Below, piece after piece: positions 24,001 to 34,513 of a DNA stretch of 64,000 bases. The number at the start of each line of letters is the position of its first letter. Position 1 is the first letter of the stretch. A program made the translations under genes and the position numbers. Origin of the DNA: Struthidea cinerea (lineage: Eukaryota > Chordata > Aves > Passeriformes > Corcoracidae); NCBI GenBank assembly GCA_013397865.1, contig VZTI01001721.1:744001-808000 (forward strand), written 5' to 3'. The notes under the pieces were generated by a model. It was given only the letters and a program-made list of their open reading frames with translations. It did not search any database and was not told where the DNA came from.

Positions 24001-25229
24001 AAACTTTTCATTGTTGTGCACCATATATTTTCTGTCCAAATACTCAGAATTTAAAGAAGATACTTGAATTTTGCTTCTTTGGAATAGTTTTGCTTCCCAT
24101 TGGTGTTCCTAACCTTGCTTACAAATGTTATTTTTGTATAGCAGGGTCTAGAACATGAGAATCCACCTCTCTTCTTGCTTTCTTAAACTTAAGCATGTTA
24201 AACTGCTCTTTCTGCTGTTTCTCCTCTTTCTGACCTTGTCAGTCTTGATGCTTGCCTGTTGCATAGTCTAAAATGCAGTGGAAGAATGGGGAAAAACTTC
24301 TTGTAAAACATATATATGTAATCTTCTTTTCATCAATGTGTCTATATATCAATGACAATTGATTAATAACTGATGTTGGTTTTTTGTTTTGTTTTGGTGT
24401 GTTTTTTTCCCCAAGTATTGATGGTGGTAATGGCAATTCCTGTGATAATGATGCATAGAGAACACCTTGGGATGATGTTACAGGTACTACAGCTGATGCC
24501 TCTAGTGCTCAGTCAGCAAGAAGGGCTGGAGAAGAGATGCTGGAAGTTATTATTTTCTTTAGCTGGGAAGGGAAGCAGTGGCACAAGGGACATTTGAACC
24601 TCTTATTGAGAGTGTCTCTGCAGCAAAGAAAGCCAACAACCCTGCCAACCTCAGTGATTCTGTGATTCTATTCAGATCATCTGCAACAGATAACTTTTTA
24701 TATACTTCATATACCTTTAAGCACAGATGCAAACAATGGCAAATATACATCTATATGTATATGAATGAAGAAATAATCAAACGGAGGCATACAAGATGGT
24801 CAGATTTACTTCAGGAAATTATTTGTGAACAGGAAAAAAGCTATTATATCGTAAAATCCCCCCTCCCAGCCAACAACTCCAAAAAGAAAGTATAATACTG
24901 ACTCTTTCCACAGTGACCTAGATGTCATATTTAAAAAGAAATTATCCAAAATAAAAACTCATAAATTAAATAAATCTAAGGAAGACATTTAAGTGGGGTT
25001 AAAAGAGATAGTCAGTGGGGGTGGTTCAGTCCCTCAGACTAACAAACCAGCAGCCACTTTTCTGTGTGTGTAAGATGCAAGGAAATACAGTTTAAATTAG
25101 TTAAGCCTTAGCCTGCTTATTCACAAAGTTGCTTATTGTCACCTATCCTAAAGTTTTGCTTCTGGGATTTCCTTAATCTCTGTTTGTAAATATAATCCAG
25201 AAGTAAGCATTTGTACCTCATTTTCCCAG
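21068..25229. other. Unique AT-rich non-coding sequence
   Basis: No gene is recognised. The stretch at about 21290-21660 is rich in homeodomain-like (TAAT/ATTA) and TGACAG-type motifs and may be a conserved non-coding element (see findings). A (GTTT)n patch lies near 21670-21690. A likely CR1 tail fragment is listed separately at 24630-24671. Confidence 0.45.
24630..24671 (+). mobile_element. Probable CR1-type 3' tail fragment
   Basis: The sequence 'ctgccaacctcagtgattct' followed by 'gtgattctatt' resembles the 3' terminus shared by CR1 and CR1-tailed SINEs. Upstream sequence is too diverged to assign, so only the tail is called. Confidence 0.5.
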
Positions 25230-25560
25230 AGAACACCTCAGGAAATCGATCGTGTATCTATAATCACAGCAGGGGAGGATGGGGCTGTGTGAATGCTCAC
25301 CAAGCGGTCCCTGCAGCCGCGCATTTCATTTCCTGCAGCTGGCATTGTGATAGATTTTTATTCGCGTAACGGATTCGTGTTGTGATAGATTTTTAATCCC
25401 ATAATAGATTTATGTGTGGTGAAATGCCAGCTAATCATTAAGCACAGTATGTGTATCCTTCTTGATTGCCAAGTAGTGCATTTCCTTTGAAACACACCCT
25501 CATGATGCACGTATTATTCATGCACAATTGTGCAGGAGAGAACAAGTCAAAAGCTGGAAG
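25230..25560. promoter_or_regulatory. Candidate conserved non-coding/enhancer element
   Basis: This AT-rich stretch keeps an unusual number of CpGs for its surroundings (atcgatcg near 25247, agcggtcc, agccgcgc, attcgcgtaacgg, attcgtg, gcacgta). It holds two exact copies of a 16-base unit (ttgtgatagattttta, 25345-25360 and 25380-25395) with start-to-start spacing of 35 bp, and a weaker third (ataatagattta) near 25401. Homeodomain-like (taatcatta, near 25433) and SOX-like (acaattgt, near 25525) motifs follow. No open frame supports coding. The regulatory call is inferred from composition and motif clustering only. Confidence 0.35.
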
Positions 25561-26239
25561 TAAGAAGGAGCCTTAGCAAAGCTGAGCAAAAAGCTTTTCC
25601 ATATCTCTTGTAACTGTCCCACTCTTTCTGGCCTAAGAAGTGTGGAAGTAGGGACTCGCAGTAAGGAAGATTATAGCAAGGGTTCCTGTGAGGCAGTAAT
25701 TGTCACTTGTTACCACAGAAAACACTATCACATAAATCCTTCCAGGAGCACAAGTAAGACAGGGGAATTTCCATAGAACTGGGAAATGAAAGAGCTTTGT
25801 CAACTCTGTGGGCTTTAAATCTGAAAAAATATTTTTGCTTCTTTCCACTCACCCTGATTTTAACGCAAGATTCTGTAGACAAAGGTGTATACAATCTATA
25901 GGAAACTTTTCTCTAAAGCAAATTAAGGCACTTTAAACCAGTTATCCCATGGCTTAAATGCCAAGGAACTAGAATTTCTGGAATGCAATGCTCCAATAAA
26001 TAAATTCAGAAAACTGGAAATAATTTGGAGTGAGATATTTGAAATGTAGCCATAGCTCCTGAGCAAAAGGTCAGCGAGGTGGTGAGAATTCTTCCCAAGC
26101 CTATGAAACTGCCCGATCTTATCCATAAAGCTGATCTTTCTTGCTTAGCATATTGAATAACTTCAAACAAACCAGCCCCGTCAACTCAGATTGACCATGA
26201 CCAGCAAGGATTGAACTAGGTTTTCAATTTAAGAAAAAT
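25561..26239. other. Unique non-coding sequence
   Basis: No gene or repeat is recognised between the two candidate regulatory blocks. Confidence 0.45.
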
Positions 26240-26670
26240 TGCTAATGGGTGTGATAGGATATCCCCTCAGAGCGCTTCCCTGCAGCCTACTGTGTCTGTT
26301 ACAGCGCTCAAGGCGAGGCAGTTCAGCCAAGGTGTCTGTGTGACAGCCCTGCTTGAGGGAATGCTCACAGCAGATAGTTTAATGGCATTTGCTAAATCGA
26401 GGGCTAAGCACTTTCTGCTCTTTGACAAATGCTGTGCGAGCGTTATAAATAAATATTTAAGTAGCAGTAGCTTTGAGCTTTCCTTCTGATTTATCCGTTT
26501 CTGATCCGTGGCCAGATATCTGCAGACCTGCTTTGTGTGTGTAAAACAAAGCCTCCTGCGACTCCTCAATGTTGCCCTTGGTCTTGGCCAAAACTGCCAG
26601 CTTTCTAATAATTCCTAATGAAATGTCAGTTAATTACTGAATTCTATTAAATTTCAGTTGCGTCTGGTCA
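26240..26670. promoter_or_regulatory. Second candidate conserved non-coding element
   Basis: About ten CpGs in roughly 420 bp of AT-rich sequence (agagcgcttc, acagcgctcaaggcgagg, aaatcgaggg, gtgcgagcgtt, atccgtttctgatccgtgg, cctgcgactcc, ttgcgtc) stand out from the CpG-poor flanks. A cagatatctg palindrome (near 26512) and ATTA-type motifs near 26600-26650 are present. Overlapping short open frames on both strands (26267-26569) have no recognisable domain. Loss of CpG is expected in neutral methylated DNA, so retention hints at constraint or hypomethylation; this is inference. Confidence 0.3.
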
Positions 26671-28602
26671 AAACATCAGGAAGAGACACATAAGGAAGAT
26701 GGCAGAAAGTAGATTTGGAAAGAGGGACACAATACATTTAAAATCATCACTCTGAAATATATGTAAAGTTCAGTTGAATCTCACATTCGTTTTTAGGAAG
26801 CCAGTTGCTTGCCAGTTTCTTCCTTTTCTTTCACTGTTTAAAATTCTTATGGAGTAAAAATACCTGTCTCCATATTGAAATACTTCCTGTAGTAGAAGAG
26901 AGCTAAAGGGACTTTAACAGAAATACCTGGAAATAATACAACAGCTCTTGAAATGTATTGGAGCTAGCCCATCTGCTGTTGGATGCAATGTGCTGCTTTA
27001 TGGATGCCAAAACCAGACAAAAATTCTCAACGTAAACCAGAAGTGAGTGCCAGTATTCCAAAATGAAGCAAGATGCATGAAACATTTAATTATCATTTTT
27101 TGAGACTCAGTGTGAAAGGGAGATCTCATTTCAAACAAATGAGGATAGGCAAACGAAAGAGGTTCAGTTTCATTCTGTAAGACCAAAATATTTACAAGTA
27201 AATGCTCAGCCACTGTGAAATGTGGAGCCCATAATGATTTCAGTGTCTTTCTGCTTTGTAGCAGTCATTTCCCTTAAGAAATTCTAGATTGGAAAACGGA
27301 ATGTTTATGGGAAAATATCTGATACACCAAAGGCTTATATCGCACAAAATTCATCCTGTGTGGTAGGTCATTTGCTGGAACAGAAAGTGGGTGGAGACGG
27401 CATCAAGCCTGAGAAAATCACAGGAAAAAAATGGATCAATGACCTGTCTGTCTAACATTTACAGTGTGGGCTCTTTTGCCCTTAACACAGTAGGAGGTCT
27501 GGCCCAATATCAGTGGATGCTGATCTGAATGGGCCTTCACCGTGATCCATTGTAGTCTCTGTTAGATTTACCAGTACAGACAAAATCTCTCAGTGCTACT
27601 GAGCTTTAATTTACAGATCTCCTGGTGTTAGACAGCATGGAAAAAGGAAGGAAATGTCTCCATGGCTACACTTGTTCTGTTGCTAATTTTTTGTTTGGAT
27701 TTTGAAGTAGCAGAGACAGAGTTTGGATCAGTCCTAAACCTCTGCTCACATAACTGGGATCACAATCAGCTCCTGACGTGTAATGGAGCTGAAGTGCTGC
27801 AAAGGTGGTGTGCAGCTGCATGTCTTGGTCATGGAACTGAGCAGCTTGGCTGGACCTGAGAAAGAACATGAAGGCTGGAGACCCAAGCAAGTGCTGAATG
27901 ACAGAGGACTGTTTGAGGCAGGATTAGCATCTTGAACTTTCTCCATGATCCTAAAAGCCAAACAGCAAACAGGCAATCCTTAACCTAGAGAAGGAAAACC
28001 TGACAACAAGCAGTGTCTAAAGCATGTTTAAGATCTTGAAACCCCACCTTTGCAATGCACGATAGAATGTGTGAAAAAATGTGAAACAGACAGCAAGTGC
28101 CAAGTAAATTCACCAAAGAATGAAAAATAAATAAATAGTTTAGTTAACAAAATAAGTTAAAATATGTAGAAGCAATTATTTTATTCTGAAAGGAAGGGAC
28201 AAAATACTGAAATTTAAAGTGAGGTAAGGCTAGATTGGATCACTACTAGAGAGGAACTAGGGCTAAGAGAATGGGAGAAAGGAATGGAAAATATAAGGAG
28301 TAATGGTGTTGAGTGATTATGTCACAGAGCAGTTCCACCAATGAACATTTTTGCCCATTTGTGGGTAGCCTTGGGAAGAGAAACTGTTCATCCCCAGGAT
28401 TAGGGAATATAAGCATTTTAGAGCAGAATGCTTTATATATCCTTGTTGGTTTTATCAACTCTAACTTCATTCAGTAAGAAGGCTCAATGAGGCAAAGTTA
28501 AATTTTCAAGACCCTTGCAGCTCTCCAAAACAATATTCTACTCCCAGTCTGGAAAAAAATTTGGGCTAAGTTTGTTATCCAGTCAGAATCATCTAGTGCT
28601 AT
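26671..28602. other. Unique AT-rich non-coding sequence
   Basis: No gene or transposon is recognised in this interval. Confidence 0.5.
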
Positions 28603-29040
28603 TGATGCCTTAGGTTTTAACTTTTGTATTTTTTCAGGTTCTGTACTATTTAGTGTGTAGCTTTGAAGTTTCTTGTAGCCTGTTAATTTCTGCTCTCTCA
28701 TGCTAGTTAGACACAACAAAGCCTCTCCAGGCCTGCTTCTCAAGGACACTCAGACTGTCCGAGGCCCAAACTGGGTAAATCAAAGACTCTAAAGGGGGGG
28801 CAAGCTTGGGGAAATTACATCATTGAACTGAAGCTTTAATTGGAGAATTGACCCTGATATGTAAATGAACCAAACCTATAAAAATGTGAAGAACTCGTGA
28901 CCTGCCATCCATCTTGGGGTCCATCTTGGCAGTAGCCTCTGGCTCCCAGGGTGTGCCTTTGAAGGCCTTCCAAATAAATACCTACCTTTATTTCCTTATT
29001 CTCTCTAGTCTCTGTTTCTAGGAAGACAGTTAAGGCATCA
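28603..29040 (+). mobile_element. Solo ERV LTR, class-I-like, exact 4-bp TSD
   Basis: The 438-bp element has perfect 10-base terminal inverted repeats (TGATGCCTTA at 28603-28612, TAAGGCATCA at 29031-29040). It is flanked by an exact 4-bp duplication, CTAT (28599-28602 and 29041-29044). The plus strand carries a TATA box (cctataaaaa, 28875-28884) and an AATAAA signal (28973-28978) about 60 bp before the 3' end, which fixes the orientation and gives a U3-R-U5 order. Four-base duplications are typical of gammaretrovirus-like class I ERVs. No internal viral sequence flanks it. The LTR at 61174-61635 shares the TGATGCC…GGCATCA termini and similar layout. Confidence 0.9.
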
Positions 29041-29770
29041 CTATTAGAGTAATGTCGTCTGGCACTCAGATGTTGGTTTAGGTCTCCCATTTCTTCTATG
29101 TGTTATAATTTGCCCATTTTGTGAAGATGTCCCAGACAGTTTAGGGATAATCAATGGTTGTAAATAACTATTTAGGCAAAGTAATTGAGCTGCTCCTCTT
29201 TTACATCCATTTTGGTCTCTCTGTGGCATTCTCCTCCATGTTTAGCAAGAGTGCCTGAATTTCAGATCTCATTTCCCCCACCTCTCAATCTTATAGTACA
29301 TTCCTAAAAGTTGTCTTTTTTTCTTCTTCTTTTAAAGTTGTTTTTTCTATCCTGCAGCACTTGGAAATCCTCTCACTCTATAGAGATCAGCATGTTCATC
29401 ATCAGTGTCCAACCACAAATGTGTTTCTTCCACAGAGTCCAGAGGTGAAGGTTCCCCTAAGTAACCAAGTCCCCAGCTCAGCATGGTGCTGAGGTGGTTT
29501 GTGGCACCCTGTTTCTACTCCCTCCTGAAACAAACTCTGTGTGGCAATTGTATGGGTTTGGATACTGCTCAGCAAGTAGTGCTGTTAAATGGGTTCTCAA
29601 GAAGTAAAGAAACTTCCAGGACATTATGGAAACTCCCTTATCAGCAGCGAAAGATGATGTCAAATCATGCACAGGCATACATAAAAAAAACCCCAGGGAT
29701 TAGGTTTTTTTCCAGAGCTTTAAAGACTTTATATTTGAGTTTTCCCTGAAGTGAATTATACCACTTTGTT

Positions 29771-29821
29771 TATACACACACACATACATATACATGCATG
29801 CATGCATGCATACATACATGT
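29771..29821. repeat. (CA)n/(CATA)n/(CATG)n compound microsatellite
   Basis: The tract reads from tatacacacacacatacat into catgcatgcatgcatgcata and then catacatg, a compound dinucleotide/tetranucleotide repeat. Confidence 0.9.
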
Positions 29822-31138
29822 CTATAACAGAAGGACTTACATACATTTTTATTGAAACAGTGTCCTAATACCTTGCCAGTCATTAGTACAGACTCTTAAA
29901 TTTTAACCCAAAAAGCAACATGTAATAATTGCACCTCCTCTTCTGTATGGTTGTACTCTGAGTTTCTAAGAAGATCCCACAGAAATAAGTAATGCATGTA
30001 CATTATCCCTGTAATGTCTGAACCTTTTATTTACATTTGGCTTATGATTACAGCCTGCATTTTTTAGACAGTTTGCTATCATTTCTGGATAGGACTGAAT
30101 CAGGCCATTAATGTATTTGCTCTGTACAGGACAAAATTCACACAGGATATGGTAATAGCTACATTTGTCATGGAATTATTTAATATTTCAAAGTGAATTT
30201 AAGATGGGAAAGGAAGCTTACCAAATGCCCTTTAAATATACACAGTTTGACAGTCAAGTGGTGAGGGAAAGTCAGTCTGAGGAGTGGACAACACTTTCCC
30301 AGGTTCCTGCTAGCTTCCCCTTATTTATAAAATCATCTTGGGGAAAAAAAAATCTATGTTTTTAATATTGTACCCAAAGGGCACCACTTGCATTGGTGTA
30401 GTGCAGCAGTTATTTTGTCTAAATAATAGATATTACTGGGAGATTGCCACTTCTAGAATAATCCAAACAACTTCTTGCGAGTTAAGAATTTTCCCCAGAA
30501 TTTTACTTTCCATCATTTGCCAAGCTAATAAAATGACAGCTTGACGAGACTGTCAACTTGCCATACATATTCCTAGCTATGTCCTGCATATTTAATTTAT
30601 TTCTACATTTCAGAATGAAAAACAGGCCAATAAATCATTCTAATGTACACAGATGTGGCTAAGATTACGTCCTGTTCTCTACTATTTCTTCACATGCTCT
30701 GATCTGGGTTTATCTTGACTGGTTTTTTTACTTATTGCAAGTGATTTAGGGGAAAGTCCATGCCTTCACATATGTTTGCATGGTTCCTAGAACAACAGAA
30801 CTTTAAATGTGAGTAGAGCCCTGGGGCATTTTTGCTGACTAAATATGGACTTTCATGGACAAACTAACTTTGGAAAAGTGGGTAGACAACTACATTATAT
30901 CTTACTGAAGAAGGGGTTAACATTTGGGGTGCTAATTTCAAAAAAACTAAAATAAACAAACACCTCCTTTCCCCCTGAAAAAAATCAGCATGAAGATACC
31001 AAAAAGAGGATTTTTCTCTGTGTAAGCAAATCCCTTGGAAGCAATTCTGCCTGGATGGTTCTGTGGAGAAATTAGGTCACATTTGGCTAACATCACTTTA
31101 TTGTCAGGGTAACCTGCTCCTTTGGCCCTTGCTTGCTT

Positions 31139-31182
31139 GCTGTGTGTGTCTGTGTATGGGTTTGTGTGTATGTGTGTTTGTC
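31139..31182. repeat. GT-rich degenerate microsatellite
   Basis: Interrupted TG repeats (tgtgtgtgtctgtgtatggg then tttgtgtgtatgtgtgtttg). Confidence 0.8.
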
Positions 31183-31869
31183 TGCACTGTTCCACAAAGG
31201 CTCACTAACAGCCTGTGTTGAGAATCCTGCAAAGGAGTTGATTTTTATTTTTTTCTTCCTGTATTGCTGCAGGTGCTTTAGAAAGATATGGGCCAAAAGG
31301 TTACTGAAGGCTTCTTTGATCTTGGCATTCATTTTGGTTTCTTTTTCAAGGAAACCTATTTTCAGATTAAAAGATTGAGAAGTGCTAGGCTGTTTTGCAG
31401 ACTCTGAAGTCTGTGCTGTAGAAAACAGCCTTCCAATAATAATAACTGTACAAAGTAATTTCAAAGTAACCTCCTATTATCTAGTCAATAAGAAACAAAG
31501 AACAAGAACATTTGTTTTGGTTTTTGTTTCTCAATCTGAAAGAAATCCAGAATTTAAGAGCTCTTTGGCCTTTTCAAGAACAACAAGTTCACATGTGATT
31601 TAATCATATAGCTGCCATAAAGTTGTGGTACTGTGCTTTCTTAGGAGCTCTGTTATCAGTCTGATATTTAAAACATCAAAATTAATGCCATGGTGTTGCA
31701 GAGTATTCCAAGATCTACACACAACTTCAGAAGATGTCAACTTTTCCTATGTACTAAGTACTTCTATGAGTGCAGCCAACTCTGAACTATTTGTGATTTC
31801 AAAACAGTGAGAAATACAATGCTCTCAACCAACCCAGTATATGTTACACATCAGAGGTGTACAATGTTC

Positions 31870-31955
31870 CGAATAAACAGCCCCAGTAACGCACGTATAA
31901 ACAGCAAGTAGACGTTCACGTAGCCATCCGTGTCACCTCACAGAACAAAATCACT
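31870..31955. promoter_or_regulatory. Candidate regulatory cluster (forkhead-like pair, CpG-rich)
   Basis: Two identical 9-mers ataaacagc (31873-31881 and 31897-31905, start spacing 24 bp) match the forkhead-type core (TAAACA). Six CpGs fall within about 75 bp (ttccgaa, aacgcacgta, gacgttcacgta, atccgtg), against few in the flanks. ACGT cores near 31894, 31912 and 31918 resemble bHLH/bZIP half-sites. There is no coding frame. The call is inference from motif clustering. Confidence 0.3.
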
Positions 31956-32479
31956 CTGAACTGGAGACATTACAAGATGGCTTTGTGGTTGCACAGACCT
32001 GAGGTTAGCCAGGGCTGGACCTGACCCTAGCACAATTTGTGAAACAAGGAGCCTCAGCTTTTAGTAGAGGCAGTGATGCAGCTCAAGGGTCCAAACACAG
32101 CTCAGCTAAGATCTGAAAGGGCTCAAGCAAAAACTGAGGCAATTGAGGTGGAAGCAAAACTCATCGAGCTTAAATTTTAGCCTAAACTGTGAAGGCACTG
32201 ACATTTCAAAACCAATTAACAATAGTATTTAATAAGTTGAGCTAATTGGTAGTATTGTGCAAATGGAGAACAGAAAAGAAGGGGAAAAAGTTCTGGGTAA
32301 TGTCAAACATATTAGCATAGCCTGAAGTGTTTTAAAAGACTGAGGAATAATTTTGAAGAAAAAATAATTAAGCACACAGAGGTAAAAGGAAAATAGGATA
32401 AAATGCAATATTAGGTTACCAGAGACTGATCTTGAAGTTTAGCCCAATATTTTTCTTTAATAAAAATGGATTTTTAGAC

Positions 32480-32740
32480 TAGAGAAATACAGTAGATCTA
32501 TCTGGATTTCAATAAATCGTTTGATACGCTGCCACATAGGAAATTACTAGTTAAACTGAAATAAATGGGAATTAGAAGAAAAATTGCAAGGTGAGTAAGG
32601 AGCTGGCTAAAAAGAAAACTTCTTGGGTTTTGCTTAAAAGGGAACTCTGAGGCTAAGAGGAAGTACTGGAGGCAGTCATAAAGGATCTATGGTGGGCCAA
32701 TTTTACTCAATATTTTCAGTAGAAATCATTGACTGAGAAA
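32480..32740 (+). mobile_element. Ancient CR1/L3-like LINE reverse-transcriptase relic
   Basis: In one frame near 32507-32560 the sequence codes DFNKSFDTLPHRKLLVKL, matching the conserved RT block of CR1-clade LINEs. In-frame stops then interrupt a 'SWLKRK'-like segment (about 32601-32618). Further on, 'ccaattttactcaatatttt' (about 32697-32716) corresponds to the LFNIF block that follows the GSVLGP-type RT motif. DNA similarity to young CR1 copies in this window is low, which indicates an old insertion. The element is a short, frame-broken fragment. Confidence 0.7.
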
Positions 32741-33748
32741 GATAACATTGTTTCAAGAGCACCTGTTGATGACCCGGTGTGGTTGTCCGTGCTTGAGGGC
32801 CACACACTCTCTTTCAGGAGAACCAATCTGGTTTGCATCCAGGTCTTGTGAGACTGCCTTTCCCAAGAAGAGTCTGGCACATGCAAGACAGGCATTGCGT
32901 GGTTTTCAGTGGAGGCAGAAGCCATCTCCCCCCTCACTGGGATATGCCTGCTCCTCTCCTGCCCGTCACTGGGTATGTGTTTAGCAGATCTGAAGCTCCT
33001 AGCAGGGTATCATCTCATGGGGTAGTCTCATTAAAAATCTTCCAAGGAACATTCAGAAGAGCCATCGAGCAGCATTAGCCCAGAGTTTTGCCCAAGACAA
33101 CGTGCCCAGCCTCTCAGCAGGGCATATTAACTCCGGCACAGTGCGTGTGAAGGCTTTGACAATGCTCCTGGGTCAGACCTGGCTTGTGGCTGCCCAGGTT
33201 GGCACTGTGACTCAGACACAGACAAACTCCAAGCTAGTTTTGTTTGTTTAGCCTACCAAAATAAGGGCTGAGAAGAAATTGAATTATATGATAATTGCAG
33301 GTCTGGAATTATAGTAAATTGTTTCCTTAAGTAAAAGGAAACTGGATTTGATACTCCTCCCAGTCTTTTGTCCTAAGCTTCTAAGTCGTGCCTAACTGAC
33401 TGTTTGGCTCTTTGGCAACAAAGCCTTGCCAGGGTGGTCCATGGGCAAAGTTGTACACTTAATTAATTCTTAAAGATATCTGGAGAGGGAGTTTTCTGCC
33501 ATCTTTCTGCACCTTCATGATGCTGGAGAAGTCTCTAGGAGAAGAATTTAAACTGTTTGTGGTCTGGATAGAAGAGACAGTAAGAAACAACTTTGCCAAA
33601 ATTTATGCACAACTTACTGAGAGCAGTACAAGAAACACTAAGGGAATGGAATTTCTGCCTGAAAGAGGATGCAGACATTTTGAGGGAGCCAGGAAAGCAG
33701 CACTTTGGTAGAGAGGCTATGTGCCTCTATTGGAAAAATGGGGAGTCA
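32741..33748. other. Non-coding sequence of unknown origin
   Basis: A modestly GC-richer part (32820-33130) with overlapping frames on both strands shows no protein domain. No repeat family is recognised. Confidence 0.4.
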
Positions 33749-34513
33749 TGTATTGACTTTGCACGGCAAGGTTTCGGTAGTGTGGGGATACAGGGGTGGC
33801 TTCTGTGAGAAACAACTCTGCAGACTCTGAGGTCAGTGCGGAAGGTGAAGGAGGACGTGCTCCAGGCACTGGAGCTGAGGTTCCTCTGCAGTGTGTGGTG
33901 AGGACCATGGTGAGGCAGCTGTCCCTTTGCAATCCATGGAGACCCACCGTGGAGCACATCGGGGGTGATGCTGTTTTTTTTTCCAAATAACCATTATGTG
34001 TGATGGAGTCCTGCTTTCCTGGAGATGTCTGAACACCTGCCTGTCCGTGGGAAATGGTGGATTAATTCCTTGTTTTGTTTTGTGTGTGTGCACAGCTTTT
34101 GATTTCCCATTAAACTGTCTTTATTCAAACCCTCAAGTTTTCTCACTTTTATTCTTCCAATTCTCTCCCCCATTCCCCAAGAGGGAGTGAGAGAGTGGCT
34201 GTGGTGGTTATTTAACAACTGGGGTTAAACCACGACAAAAATTAGGCCCAGGAAGAAGGAGGGGAGGGAAGGTGTTTTTAAGATTTGGGTGGTTTTTTTT
34301 CATTATCCTACTCCTAGTTGATTGGTAACTAATTAAAGAATTTCCCCAAATGGTGTCTGCTTTGCCCAAGACTGTTACTGGTGAGTGATGTCTCCCTGTC
34401 TTTACCTTGACCCATGAGGTTTTTGTTCTATTTTCTCTCCTCTGTCCAGCTGAGGGGAGTGATAGAGCGGCTTTGGTGGGCACCGGGCAGACAGACAGGG
34501 TCAACCCATCACA
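33749..34513 (-). mobile_element. ERV LTR (avian ERVL-like), mosaic
   Basis: Read on the minus strand, the element begins TGTGATGGGTTGACCC at 34513 and ends near 33749 with CCTTGCCGTG…CAATACA. Both ends match an LTR type common in bird genomes (start TGTGGTGGGTTGACCC, end ACCTTGCC…CAATACA). The 5' part (34238-34513) and the 3' part (33749 to about 33957) are recognisable. The middle 280 bp belong to a different LTR type (next entry). Candidate flanking 5-mers, agtca (33744-33748) and aagca (34514-34518), differ at two positions, so a target duplication is not established. Frames at 33833-34609 are LTR sequence, not genes. Confidence 0.8.
33958..34237 (-). mobile_element. Second LTR type embedded in the LTR above
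   Basis: At 34237 (minus strand) a new LTR start appears: TGTCGTGGTTTAACCCC, the 5' terminus of another avian LTR family. It is followed by that family's AATAAAGACAGTTTAAT-type signal near 34110-34127 and 'caggtgttcagacatctcc' (near 34020-34040). It fades near 33958 without the expected 3' terminus, where the outer LTR resumes. It may be a nested LTR that lost its 3' half, or the whole may be a recombinant LTR that spread as such. Confidence 0.7.

Larger units (their letters stand above)
29041..32479. other. Unique non-coding sequence with simple repeats
   Basis: No gene is recognised. It contains a CA/CATA/CATG microsatellite (29771-29821), a GT-rich tract (about 31139-31182) and a compact CpG and forkhead-motif cluster (31870-31955), each listed separately. 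Confidence 0.5.
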
